Positions 1 through 6,823 of a stretch of 10,678 nt of DNA are shown here, in pieces. Each line of letters begins with the position of its first letter. Positions within the stretch are counted from its first letter, which is position 1. The position numbers were made by a program, and so were the translations under genes. Where the stretch lies: assembly GCA_018065165.1 (NCBI GenBank), contig JAGHTV010000378.1, positions 1 to 10,678 of the forward strand, in the 5' to 3' direction. Source of the DNA: Candidatus Sodaliphilus fimicaballi (GTDB lineage Bacteria > Bacteroidota > Bacteroidia > Bacteroidales > Muribaculaceae). Under the pieces are notes generated by a model. That model did no database searches. It was given only the letters and a program-made list of their open reading frames with translations, and was not told the origin of the DNA.

Positions 1-668
1 CATACAGCACCACAGATAGGAGCAACAACGGGAATCCAGCTGTAACCCCAGTCGCTACCACCCTTGCCGGGGATAGGAAGAACAGCGTGAGCGATACGGG
101 GAGCAAGGTCACGAGCAGCGTTCATTGCATAACCTGTAGTTGCACCGAGTGACATACCGATTGCAGTGATAACCCAAGTGATGCCGAGCAGACCAGTCTC
201 GCCCTTCCAGCATACGCCGAGGCAGAAGATGGCAAACATGAGCATGAAGGTAGCAACGAACTCGCCCAGGAAGTTGATGGGAGTGTTCTTGATTGCGGGA
301 GCTGTGCAGAATACGCCCAGCTTAGTAGCCTTGTCTTCAGTAGCCTTGAAGTGGTCGATGTAGAACAAGTAAACGAGAACTGCACCAACGAAACCACCGA
401 GCATTTGAGCTACGATGTAACCAGCTACATGTTCCCATGCGAAGCTGCCAGCTACAGCGAGACCCAGAGTAACAGCGGGGTTGAGGTGACCACCTGAAGG
501 ACCAGCGATGAGAGCACCCATCATAACTGCGAGACCCCAACCAAGGGCGATAACTACCCAACCAGCGTTCTGAGCCTTAGACTTGTTAAATGAGCAAGCG
601 CAGCATACACCGTCACCAAAAAGAACTAACACGAGTGTTCCGAAGAACTCAAGAATGTAATTTTCCAT
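1..668 (-). CDS. glpF: Glycerol uptake facilitator, MIP/aquaporin family (3' end cut by window)
   Basis: An inner-membrane channel that lets glycerol, and probably other small polyols, diffuse into the cell. The reading frame starts at the ATG on the minus strand at 668-666 and gives 222 residues before the window edge; the last membrane helix and C-terminus are missing. The first half-helix motif is canonical (SGGHLNPAVT, NPA at residues 63-65). The second reads GYAMNAARDLAPR, so the usual NPA is NAA at 183-185, followed by the conserved selectivity-filter arginine R186. The tryptophan of the filter is probably W44, and tyrosine replaces the phenylalanine found in E. coli GlpF. The gene lies 102 bp downstream of glpK on the same strand and is probably co-transcribed with it; this order is the reverse of E. 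coli glpFK. Family assignment is secure; glycerol as substrate rests on the neighbour. Confidence 0.93.
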   Translation of the reverse strand, partial: MENYILEFFGTLVLVLFGDGVCCACSFNKSKAQNAGWVVIALGWGLAVMMGALIAGPSGGHLNPAVTLGLAVAGSFAWEHVAGYIVAQMLGGFVGAVLVYLFYIDHFKATEDKATKLGVFCTAPAIKNTPINFLGEFVATFMLMFAIFCLGVCWKGETGLLGITWVITAIGMSLGATTGYAMNAARDLAPRIAHAVLPIPGKGGSDWGYSWIPVVAPICGAV

Positions 669-718
669 AAATGAAATTAAAATGATTGATTTATAAAAAA
701 TCAAGAACTAGAGAACCC

Positions 719-737
719 GAGAATCTCAAAGATTCTC
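719..737 (-). other. Small hairpin between glpK and glpF
   Basis: A perfect 7-bp inverted repeat (GAGAATC / GATTCTC) with a 5-nt loop lies 33 bp past the glpK stop. On the minus strand the stem is followed about 18 nt later by a run of six T. The distance makes it a poor intrinsic terminator. It could be a partial terminator or an RNA processing or stability element that sets the glpK:glpF ratio. Confidence 0.35.
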
Positions 738-770
738 TAATTCCTGACGAATGAATTTAAAAGTTGTTGA

Positions 771-2255
771 TTATTTAGTAAGTGTGCGACCAATAGCGTC
801 GGCCCAGCCCTTCTTAGCAGCCTTGAGAGCCTCGTCCTCGGGATTGGGAGTGAACTTCTTCTCCTCTTGCCACTGGTGCTTAACCTCGTCGAGGTCTTTC
901 CAGAAACCTACTGCGAGACCTGCCAGATAAGCAGCACCCAGAGCAGTAGTCTCAGTAACCTTGGGACGGATAACGTCGATGCCCAAGAGGTCACTTTGAT
1001 ATTGCATGAGCAGGTTGTTGCGAGAAGCGCCACCGTCTACCTTGAGCTCGGTGAGAGGAGTACCAAGGTCCTTGCACATAGCGTTAGCGATGTCATAAGT
1101 CTGGAATGCGATACCGTCGAGAGCAGCGCGAGCGATGTGAGCAGCAGTAGTACCACGAGTGATACCTACCATAGTACCGCGAGCATACTGATCCCAGTAA
1201 GGAGCAGCGAGACCTGTGAGAGCGGGAACGAAGTAAACGCCACCAGCATCGGGCACGCTTGCAGCGAGTGCCTCAACCTCGCTTGAACTCTTGATGATGC
1301 CAAGACCATCGCGCAGCCATTGAACTACTGAACCACCTACATAGATTGAACCCTCGAGAGCGTAGTCAACGCGGTCGCCAATCTTCCAAGCGATAGTAGT
1401 GAGCAGGTTGTTCTTAGAAACAACGGGCTTATTACCAGTGTTGAGCATTACGAAGCAACCAGTGCCGTAAGTGTTCTTGATAGCACCGGGTTCAACACAC
1501 ATCTGGCCGAAGAGAGCAGCCTGCTGGGCGCCGGCAACACCGCTGATGGGTACCTCGTGAGCAAAGATTGTGGTCTTGGTGTGACCAAACACTTCGCTAC
1601 TTGCCTTAACCTCGGGCATCATGCATGCGGGGATATTAAGGAGCTCAAGGAGTTCTTCGTCCCACTTGAGGTCCTTGATATTGAATACCATTGTGCGTGA
1701 TGCGTTAGTAACATCGGTAGCATGAACCTCGCCACGAGTAAGGTTCCAGATGAGCCATGTATCTACATTACCAAAACGGAGTTCGCCCTTCTCGGCGCGC
1801 TCGCGAGCACCCTCTACATTGTCGAGGATCCATTTAATCTTTGTGCCGCTGAAGTAAGCGTCGATGATGAGACCAGTCTTCTCACGGATCTTGTCAACGA
1901 GGCCTTGCTCCTTGAGAGAGTCACAGTACTCAGCTGTACGACGATCTTGCCATACGATAGCATTGTAAACGGGTTCGCCAGTAGCTGCGTCCCACACGAT
2001 AGTGGTTTCACGTTGGTTAGTGATACCAATACCTGCGAGATCCTTGCCGTTAATGCCCATGGTAGTGATAGCCTCAGCGATTACTGATGCCTGTGATGAC
2101 CAAATCTCCTTGGGATCGTGCTCTACCCAACCCGGCTTGGGGAAGTACTGAGTAAACTCCTTTTGTGCAACTGAACACATCTGACCATCATGGTCAAAAA
2201 CGATTGCGCGAGAGCTGGTAGTGCCCTGGTCAAGTGATAAAATGTACTTTGACAT
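771..2255 (-). CDS. glpK: Glycerol kinase (FGGY family), catalytic Asp replaced by Ala
   Basis: By family, this cytoplasmic enzyme makes sn-glycerol 3-phosphate from glycerol and ATP. At 494 residues it is close to E. coli GlpK (about 500) and aligns along its whole length. Visible motifs are the N-terminal phosphate loop [10 protein letters not shown] (8-17), glycerol-contacting QRET (81-84) and YFSGTK (134-139), the ATP-site segment NTYGTGCF (261-268), and the DGGASRNN segment (407-414). Two conserved positions are changed. The [10 protein letters not shown] motif reads [10 protein letters not shown], so the catalytic-base aspartate is Ala243 (codon GCC at 1529-1527). GLGAPYWD reads GLAAPYWD (Ala350). 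The frame is otherwise intact and the codon use looks like that of a highly expressed gene. glpF follows on the same strand. The glycerol kinase family call is very safe; whether the protein is an active kinase is doubtful from the sequence. Confidence 0.95.
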   Translation of the reverse strand: MSKYILSLDQGTTSSRAIVFDHDGQMCSVAQKEFTQYFPKPGWVEHDPKEIWSSQASVIAEAITTMGINGKDLAGIGITNQRETTIVWDAATGEPVYNAIVWQDRRTAEYCDSLKEQGLVDKIREKTGLIIDAYFSGTKIKWILDNVEGARERAEKGELRFGNVDTWLIWNLTRGEVHATDVTNASRTMVFNIKDLKWDEELLELLNIPACMMPEVKASSEVFGHTKTTIFAHEVPISGVAGAQQAALFGQMCVEPGAIKNTYGTGCFVMLNTGNKPVVSKNNLLTTIAWKIGDRVDYALEGSIYVGGSVVQWLRDGLGIIKSSSEVEALAASVPDAGGVYFVPALTGLAAPYWDQYARGTMVGITRGTTAAHIARAALDGIAFQTYDIANAMCKDLGTPLTELKVDGGASRNNLLMQYQSDLLGIDVIRPKVTETTALGAAYLAGLAVGFWKDLDEVKHQWQEEKKFTPNPEDEALKAAKKGWADAIGRTLTK

Positions 2256-2395
2256 AAATAGGTTTTAGTTTTTTAAGTTAATATTTAAGGTTATATTTTT
2301 ATTAGCCGCTATGTAGAAATACACTGTTTAAGAATAAATATACACAAACGATAAAAATATATTCAATACTCTAAAATCAAGTTGTAAAGCATTTG

Positions 2396-2428
2396 CAAAT
2401 ATAAATACAAGAACTGTTTATATGCAAA
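2396..2428 (-). promoter_or_regulatory. Bacteroides-type promoter for glpK
   Basis: Read on the minus strand, a -33 box TTTG (2428-2425) is followed after 21 nt by TATATTTG (2403-2396), an exact match to the Bacteroidota -7 consensus TAnnTTTG. This places the transcription start near 2389 and gives a leader of about 130 nt before the glpK ATG at 2255. The -7 box lies next to a 10-bp palindrome ATTTGCAAAT (2391-2400). The upstream box overlaps one arm of an ATGCA-N7-TGCAT repeat (2422-2438), a possible regulator site. No clear consensus promoter was found on the plus strand for the divergent sigma gene. The rest of 2256-2539 is A/T-rich with no gene visible. Confidence 0.55.
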
Positions 2429-2539
2429 TAATCTGCATTACAAATGTGTTTCAATTTAGTTAAAATATTCTAAAACGAACTCATGGACAATTAACCTTTT
2501 GTCATTTCATCGTTCTAATATTGCGAACAACCACTTGAT

Positions 2540-3064
2540 ATGAACATCTTTAAGCGACATAGTACAGCTGAGGCAGTTTCCTTTAAAGAGGTACTGTCGA
2601 CCTATGAGCAACCACTATACTGGCACATACGCCGCATGGTGGTAGTACATGAGGACGCGCAAGATGTGTTGCAAGAGACATTTATAAAAATTTACAGGGG
2701 GTTAGGTTCGCTCAAGAGCAGTGAAGCACTCAAGACATGGGTATATCGCATTGCCACCAACGAATGCCTGCGACACCTGCAACGCAAGCGTGAGACGGCA
2801 CTATCGACGATAGACAATGGCGAGATGCTCACCGCAAGCCTGATGGAAGGCGAACACATCGACTACGACAAGGAGATGGAGATGAAGTTCCAGAAGGCAC
2901 TGCTCACGCTGAGCGAAAACCAGCGACTGGTATTTAACCTACGCTACTATGACGAGATGAGCTACGACGAGATACATGCCACAACCGGCATAAGCGTGGA
3001 CTCACTGAAGGTGACTTACCACAACGCCAAGGAGAAAGTAAAACACTATATGACAGAAAACTAA
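2540..3064 (+). CDS. ECF-type sigma-70 factor
   Basis: A 174-residue alternative sigma factor that would direct RNA polymerase to a small regulon. Region 2 spans about residues 20-85: the core-binding and -10 recognition segment includes EDAQDVLQETFIKIYR (38-53), then LKTWVYRIATNECLRHLQRK (64-83). Region 4 (about 118-170) is a helix-turn-helix with the typical LSENQRLVFNLRYYDEMSYD segment (124-143) and a recognition helix around SVDSLKVTYHNAKEKVK. Regions 1 and 3 are absent, as in ECF factors. The start ATG at 2540 has no Shine-Dalgarno sequence, which is normal in this phylum. The next gene starts 12 bp after the stop, and its product looks like the cognate anti-sigma factor. Autoregulation is likely by analogy, but I could not identify its promoter. 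Confidence 0.92.
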   Translation: MNIFKRHSTAEAVSFKEVLSTYEQPLYWHIRRMVVVHEDAQDVLQETFIKIYRGLGSLKSSEALKTWVYRIATNECLRHLQRKRETALSTIDNGEMLTASLMEGEHIDYDKEMEMKFQKALLTLSENQRLVFNLRYYDEMSYDEIHATTGISVDSLKVTYHNAKEKVKHYMTEN

Positions 3065-3076
3065 AAACATAGAACT

Positions 3077-3436
3077 ATGAGCAACGATATACTGGAAAAG
3101 GTAGGAAAGAAGACGCCTTTCACTGTCCCTGAGGGTTTCTTTGAAACCATGCACAGCGACATTTTGAAGGCTGTTGAGAAAGAGCAAAAGCGCAAGCATC
3201 GTGCTACCATCATCACATGGGCTATGAGTGCAGCTGCAGCCACAGCAATTGCTCTGATCTCGTTCAGCGTGTTGCAACCATCTACAGGTAGCCAGAGCAC
3301 ACAAGACATGCTCGCCGACAATAACAGCGACACATACCTGACCAACATGAGTGACGAGGAACTGGACATGTGGATAACACTGACCAACAACGACGAGTTC
3401 CTGAACTGCGACAACACAATTGAAACAATTTATTAA
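3077..3436 (+). CDS. Probable membrane anti-sigma factor (single-pass, 119 aa)
   Basis: A small protein with an N-terminal cytoplasmic part (1-42), one membrane helix at about 43-66 (WAMSAAAATAIALISFSVL region), and a short acidic C-terminal part outside the membrane (67-119). The N-terminus carries PFTVPEGFFE (14-23), similar to the PF.VPEGYFE segment often seen in Bacteroidota proteins encoded directly behind ECF sigma genes. It has no HxxxCxxC zinc motif, so it is not a classical ZAS anti-sigma factor. It sits 12 bp after the sigma gene and 19 bp before the Spy-like gene, so the three are probably one transcript. The anti-sigma role is inferred from position, topology and this motif. It could instead be an accessory membrane protein of the same response. 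Confidence 0.65.
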   Translation: MSNDILEKVGKKTPFTVPEGFFETMHSDILKAVEKEQKRKHRATIITWAMSAAAATAIALISFSVLQPSTGSQSTQDMLADNNSDTYLTNMSDEELDMWITLTNNDEFLNCDNTIETIY

Positions 3437-3455
3437 TACATAAAAATTACAGACT

Positions 3456-4010
3456 ATGAAGAAATCAGTTTTATTTTCAATGATTATTGCCATCATGGCC
3501 ACATTGAGCTTCAGTGTAAATGCACAAGACAAGAAGGAACAAAAGCGCCAGTTCAATGCTGAGCAGATGGTACAACACCGTGCCGAGATGATGGCTCAAA
3601 AACTGCAACTCGACGACAACACCACTGCCAAGTTTGTGACAACCTACAAGGAGTATCTCAAAGAACTGCACAACATCTACAAGCAAAATGCTCCCAAGAA
3701 TGGTTTCAGAGGTCGTGGTGCAGACCAACAGATGCGCAAGACCGATGCCGAGGTTGAACAAGAAATCATGAACCAGTTTGCAATGAGCCGCAGCATTATA
3801 GACGTGCGCGAGAAATACTACAAGAAATTCCGTGCCTTCCTCAATCCACAACAAATCCAGAAGATCTACTCACAAGAGCGTGAGCACGCTTCTAACATGA
3901 AGTGGGAAAAAGGTCGTCGCAATGCCGATGATATGCATGGTCGCAAACCTGGCAAAGACGGTATGAAGAAAATGTGCGACGGCAAGAAGAAAGAGGCTAA
4001 GCAAGACTAA
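3456..4010 (+). CDS. Secreted Spy/CpxP-like helical protein
   Basis: A 184-residue exported protein. Residues 1-23 form a signal peptide (MKKSVLF..., hydrophobic core, cleavage probably after VNA). The mature part is strongly helical and charged. Two helical stretches (about 35-75 and 95-145) resemble the Spy/CpxP/ZraP family: EQMVQHRAEMMAQKLQLDD (36-54) and REKYYKKFRAFLNPQQIQKI (118-137), where LNPQQ stands in for the family's LTxxQ repeat. The tail (about 150-184) is rich in Lys, Arg, Gly, His and Met, with one Cys, which could bind metal or acidic polymers. It is the last gene of the sigma operon and is followed by a strong terminator. By analogy with Spy and CpxP, it may act as a periplasmic chaperone or feedback sensor for the sigma/anti-sigma pair. 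Family level is likely; the role is inferred. Confidence 0.72.
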   Translation: MKKSVLFSMIIAIMATLSFSVNAQDKKEQKRQFNAEQMVQHRAEMMAQKLQLDDNTTAKFVTTYKEYLKELHNIYKQNAPKNGFRGRGADQQMRKTDAEVEQEIMNQFAMSRSIIDVREKYYKKFRAFLNPQQIQKIYSQEREHASNMKWEKGRRNADDMHGRKPGKDGMKKMCDGKKKEAKQD

Positions 4011-4025
4011 TGAAAATTGCAGCTA

Positions 4026-4047
4026 CAGTGTGTAGTTACGCACACTG
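4026..4047 (+). other. 3'-UTR stem-loop after the sigma operon
   Basis: A perfect 7-bp inverted repeat (CAGTGTG / CACACTG) with an 8-nt loop begins 15 nt after the stop of the Spy-like gene. No T-run follows directly, so it is not the terminator itself. It may protect the 3' end of the mRNA. Confidence 0.4.
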
Positions 4048-4099
4048 CATGCCGACAATTAATAACAACCCTTTTTTAAACACACACCCATTTTCCTAT

Positions 4100-4137
4100 G
4101 TCGGGTATCCTCAACTTGAGGGTACCCGGCTTTTTTT
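4100..4137 (+). terminator. Intrinsic terminator of the sigma operon
   Basis: A long hairpin has arms GTCGGGTATCCTC (4100-4112) and GAGGGTACCCGGC (4118-4130), paired throughout with two G-T wobbles, and is followed at once by seven T (4131-4137). It is a textbook intrinsic terminator that ends the sigma/anti-sigma/Spy-like transcript and insulates the LysR gene. Confidence 0.9.
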
Positions 4138-4172
4138 GATGGTTAAATGATGTATCATTGATAGAAATTTAG

Positions 4173-4203
4173 TAAATTTGCAACATTAATAGAAATACTC
4201 TAT
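4173..4203 (+). promoter_or_regulatory. LysR-gene promoter -7 box with ATAG-N7-CTAT operator candidate
   Basis: TAAATTTG (4173-4180) matches the Bacteroidota -7 consensus TAnnTTTG exactly and predicts a transcription start near 4187, about 50 nt before the LysR start. No TTTG is found at the proper -33 distance. Right at the predicted start lies ATAG-N7-CTAT (4189-4203), extended to TAATAG/CTATTA at 4188-4204. ATAG-N7-CTAT is the dimer unit of the E. coli OxyR consensus. A partial copy begins 28 bp upstream (ATAGAAAT at 4161-4168, repeated at 4189-4196). Other small palindromes lie at 4147-4158 (ATGAT-GT-ATCAT) and 4153-4163 (TATC-ATT-GATA). Autoregulation by the downstream gene is a plausible inference. 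Confidence 0.5.
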
Positions 4204-4240
4204 TACGACAACTAATTTTTTCACTAAAAGCTCCATATAA

Positions 4241-5128
4241 ATGACACTACAACAACTCAGATATGTGATAGCGGTAAACAAGTATCGCAACTTTGCCAAG
4301 GCTGCCGAGGCCTGCTCGGTGACCCAACCCACACTGAGCGCCATGCTCATGAAACTGGAAGAGGAACTGGGAATACGCATATTTGAGCGCACCAACAAGA
4401 GCGTAGTGCCATCGATCACAGGAGAGAAGATTATAAGCATAGCCGAGAAAACGCTGGCCAATGCCGAGAGCATACACAATGTGATCAACGAGGAAGAAGG
4501 ACGCGTGTCGGGCGAGCTACGACTGTCGGTGGCTCCCACAATCGCACCCTATATCCTACCCGACTTCATATCGAAGTATACTGCTCAATATCCTCATGTA
4601 AAAATGTGGGTTAAAGACATGAAGGTGTCAAGCATAATCAATGCCTTGATTGACGGCAGTATCGATGTGGGCATAGGCATAGCCGGCAGCACACGCAAGG
4701 GCATAAAGGAAATACCACTATATACCGAGAAAATCGAACTGTATGCATCGCCCAAGGTGCGAGAGGACGGAAATGAGTTCCTGTGGGTAATGAAAGAGGC
4801 CCTGAGCTTGCGTGAAAACACCTATAACTTCTATAACGCCAATAAAGGACATCACATTTATGAAGCCACCAGCGTTGACCAACTGATACGCATGGTTGAC
4901 CAGGAAGGTGGCTTCACGATGATACCTCACATGCACCTTCGCTACCTTACCAACGAGCAGCGTAAAAATGTGGTGGTGCAAAACCCCGAAGAGGCATCGG
5001 AGCGTAAGGTCTCGATTTATGTACGCAGTGCCATAACCCGCAAAAATGTGCTTGACAGCATCATCGCAGTGCTACAACAAATTATCCCCAGCTCAATGAT
5101 TGAGCCAGGGATAAAAAACCTAGAATAG
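4241..5128 (+). CDS. LysR-type regulator, OxyR-like but without redox cysteines
   Basis: A 295-residue DNA-binding regulator with a winged helix-turn-helix (1-62; MTLQQLRYVIAV, VTQPTLSAMLMKLEEELG) and a two-lobed effector domain (about 92-290). It resembles OxyR along its length: the start MTLQQLRYV, the LWVMKEALSLRE segment (181-192) matching LxxLEDGHCLRD, and SVDQLIRMVDQEGGFTMIP (211-229) matching SLETLRNMVAAGSGITLLP. The two peroxide-sensing cysteines of OxyR, nine residues apart, correspond to Ser189 (AGC) and Tyr198 (TAT); the only cysteine in the protein is Cys25 in the DNA-binding domain. It therefore cannot form the OxyR disulfide and may respond to another ligand or act constitutively. 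The gene stands alone between the sigma-operon terminator and a convergent gene 27 bp away. It uses many ATA codons, unlike glpK, which suggests lower expression. LysR family membership is certain; the OxyR-subgroup call is likely. Confidence 0.9.
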   Translation: MTLQQLRYVIAVNKYRNFAKAAEACSVTQPTLSAMLMKLEEELGIRIFERTNKSVVPSITGEKIISIAEKTLANAESIHNVINEEEGRVSGELRLSVAPTIAPYILPDFISKYTAQYPHVKMWVKDMKVSSIINALIDGSIDVGIGIAGSTRKGIKEIPLYTEKIELYASPKVREDGNEFLWVMKEALSLRENTYNFYNANKGHHIYEATSVDQLIRMVDQEGGFTMIPHMHLRYLTNEQRKNVVVQNPEEASERKVSIYVRSAITRKNVLDSIIAVLQQIIPSSMIEPGIKNLE

Positions 5129-5150
5129 GCAATCTTTAAGTGCTTAGAAT

Positions 5151-5168
5151 CGAGGCTATATAACCTCG
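5151..5168. other. Short inverted repeat between convergent genes
   Basis: CGAGG and CCTCG flank an 8-nt loop that contains the stop codon (5158-5156) of the minus-strand gene. On the plus strand the stem is followed by TTTAT. It is weak, but could help end transcription of the convergent LysR gene. Confidence 0.25.
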
Positions 5169-6625
5169 TTTATCGAGTCGATACCGTTGCGGTTGACAGC
5201 AACACGGAATCGGCGTAATGTCGTCGTGTCTTCAAACGAGAACTGCAGCACGATGTTGATGTAATAGAGCTTGTCGCACAGCACATGGCTTATGGTGCCG
5301 TCGTCATTCATCACCTGACGCATTACCTGCGGATTGTCCATCTTGCGCAGGAATGTATCCACATTAAAGCGTATGATATCGTTTATACCCGTGGTCTCAT
5401 AGGGTGTCATGCCATTGAGCTTCTCACGGTTGATGTGCACACCCATGCGATACAGGAGTATCTTCTCGTCGCTCACACGATTCTCAGCCTCCATTAGGCG
5501 ATGAGAGTAGCGCACACGCTTAACATCGGCAGGCAGCTTCTTGTGTGAGATGAAGTCCATACCCTCCTTAATTGTACCTATCTTCTCGTCTTTTATCAAA
5601 ATCTCGGCCTTGTTGTCAAAGAACTTGCTGCCTATGCGGTGAGCAAAGTAGTAGCGTGACAGTTCCTTGATGCGATCCTTGATCATGTAACTGAGCACTA
5701 GCACGATGAAGAAGGGCAAGGTGAAGTTGCCAAACTTTTGCTGGAAGTGGAAACTGACCACGGTTGCAAACATCATCGCCAGGCCGGCCGCAATGCTCAG
5801 GTAGAGCTGCTCGGCAAGGTTGCCGTCTTTCTTCTTGGGCACATCGAGGAAGAGGTCGCTATCGACATACTTCTTGAGTACACGGTGACGGAACATAGCG
5901 TCGCGGTTGCCGTTAGGGTCATCGGCCTTAAGATTGGCATACTCACGGTCGTCTCTATAAGCAATCTCGTCCTTGATACACTGCTGGATGGCATTGATGG
6001 CACGTTGCATCAAGCTAGACTGCTGCTCCTTTAGCATGTGGTCAAGCAAATTAGTGCTGTAATAAAGCATCATGTTGCTCAAGTACTCGTCGCCATAGCG
6101 ATAGCAGCTCATCATATCGTCGGTGATAGTGGGCTGTGAGATGATAGACTTGAGCTCACGATAATGGGCAAGTACAGCCTTGTAATCGTCGATATAGGTC
6201 AGGCACATTGCAGTCTTTTCATCGATGCGATGCTCACCCTCAACGATGTAGTTGCAGGCGTCGCGACCCGAACTGTGAGTAATGGCCGCAAACATCTTGA
6301 TTTGGTATTCATACTCACGTTTGGCAGTGCGTGTGGGAGACGAGGCCAAGTTGGAGAACGACTCACGCAGACGATTGAGCGGCAATGCACTGCCTGATAC
6401 TATATCACGCAGCAGGAACTTGGGAGTGATGAGGCGTACATTAGACTTGATGTCTTGATAGAACTGAGACTTGGGATATGTCTCCTTGTTGATGTCAAGA
6501 CTCATGGGCACAAAGAACCACATGTAAGCCGAGAAATCGTTTTTCTTCAACTTACGGCGAGTGACAAAGCTCGTCTTGAATTCGATAGAGAACTTGTCAT
6601 GTATCTTTGTGTTTACCTCAATCAT
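5156..6625 (-). CDS. Membrane protein of unknown function, 489 aa
   Basis: I do not recognise a named family. The protein has a long soluble N-terminal part (1-270), rich in charged and tyrosine residues. Two close hydrophobic segments follow at about 272-293 and 301-315, separated by a short loop, and could form a helical hairpin. A soluble C-terminal part (317-489) is last. There is no signal peptide, so both soluble parts probably face the cytoplasm. The C-terminus looks beta-rich (DKLYYINIVLQFSFEDTTT, 451-469). No nuclease, kinase or GTPase motif is evident. The start ATG at 6625 follows an A/T-rich leader, and the next possible start lies well inside the protein. It is convergent with the LysR gene (27 bp apart) and lies downstream of the SLC13-type transporter on the same strand, across the 8-bp repeat region. 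Its length and normal codon pattern make it a real gene. Confidence 0.8.
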   Translation of the reverse strand: MIEVNTKIHDKFSIEFKTSFVTRRKLKKNDFSAYMWFFVPMSLDINKETYPKSQFYQDIKSNVRLITPKFLLRDIVSGSALPLNRLRESFSNLASSPTRTAKREYEYQIKMFAAITHSSGRDACNYIVEGEHRIDEKTAMCLTYIDDYKAVLAHYRELKSIISQPTITDDMMSCYRYGDEYLSNMMLYYSTNLLDHMLKEQQSSLMQRAINAIQQCIKDEIAYRDDREYANLKADDPNGNRDAMFRHRVLKKYVDSDLFLDVPKKKDGNLAEQLYLSIAAGLAMMFATVVSFHFQQKFGNFTLPFFIVLVLSYMIKDRIKELSRYYFAHRIGSKFFDNKAEILIKDEKIGTIKEGMDFISHKKLPADVKRVRYSHRLMEAENRVSDEKILLYRMGVHINREKLNGMTPYETTGINDIIRFNVDTFLRKMDNPQVMRQVMNDDGTISHVLCDKLYYINIVLQFSFEDTTTLRRFRVAVNRNGIDSINEVI

Positions 6626-6630
6626 TTTTT

Positions 6631-6818
6631 AAGAGTTTAAGAACGCCCTTGGGGCTATAAGAGTTTAAGAGTTTAAGAGATTAAGAGATTAAGAGATTAA
6701 GAGTTTAAGAGTTTAAGACATTTAGAACTTATCGATATTTCGAGTTATCGAGTTATCGAAAACCACATTAACCTTTTAACCTTTTAACCCATTAACCTTT
6801 TAACCCATTAACCATTTA
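6631..6818. repeat. Short tandem repeat region, 8-bp units in one register
   Basis: This intergenic stretch lies between the SLC13-type gene and the 489-aa gene. From 6659 to 6818 it divides into twenty 8-bp units without a single indel. The first block is AAGAGTTT or AAGAGATT (seven units, 6659-6714, then AAGACATT and TAGAACTT). The second is built on ATCGAGTT (6731-6762, with variants ATCGATAT, TTCGAGTT and ATCGAAAA). The third, after a junction unit CCACATTA, is ACCTTTTA or ACCCATTA (6771-6810, then ACCATTTA). One more AAGAGTTT sits at 6631, separated from the array by a GC-richer insert (6643-6656). Eight is not a multiple of three and stops are frequent, so it is non-coding. Copy number is probably variable through slippage. 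No terminator with a T-run is visible after the transporter stop. Confidence 0.85.
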
Positions 6819-6823
6819 TTAAA

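Noticed and set aside
867..1286. A 139-codon plus-strand frame inside glpK
   Set aside because: It is antisense to a gene identified along its full length, is Ser/Thr/Val-rich, and is a product of glpK codon bias.
2516..2523. TAATATTG as a -7 box for the sigma operon
   Set aside because: It deviates from TAnnTTTG, the upstream TTTG is only 14 nt away, and it would leave a leader of about 10 nt. Support is too weak to annotate.
2256..2539. A small RNA or riboswitch in the glpK/sigma divergent region
   Set aside because: Only short A/T-rich palindromes are visible, with no extended structure or terminator-like element.
3002..3556. A 184-codon open frame on the minus strand, antisense to the sigma operon
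   Set aside because: It runs across three well-supported genes on the opposite strand, is cysteine- and histidine-rich in an unstructured way, and resembles no family. It is a mirror frame.
6659..6818. Possible CRISPR array or phase-variation invertible element
   Set aside because: The units are only 8 bp with no spacers, and no long inverted repeats flank the region as an invertible promoter would need.
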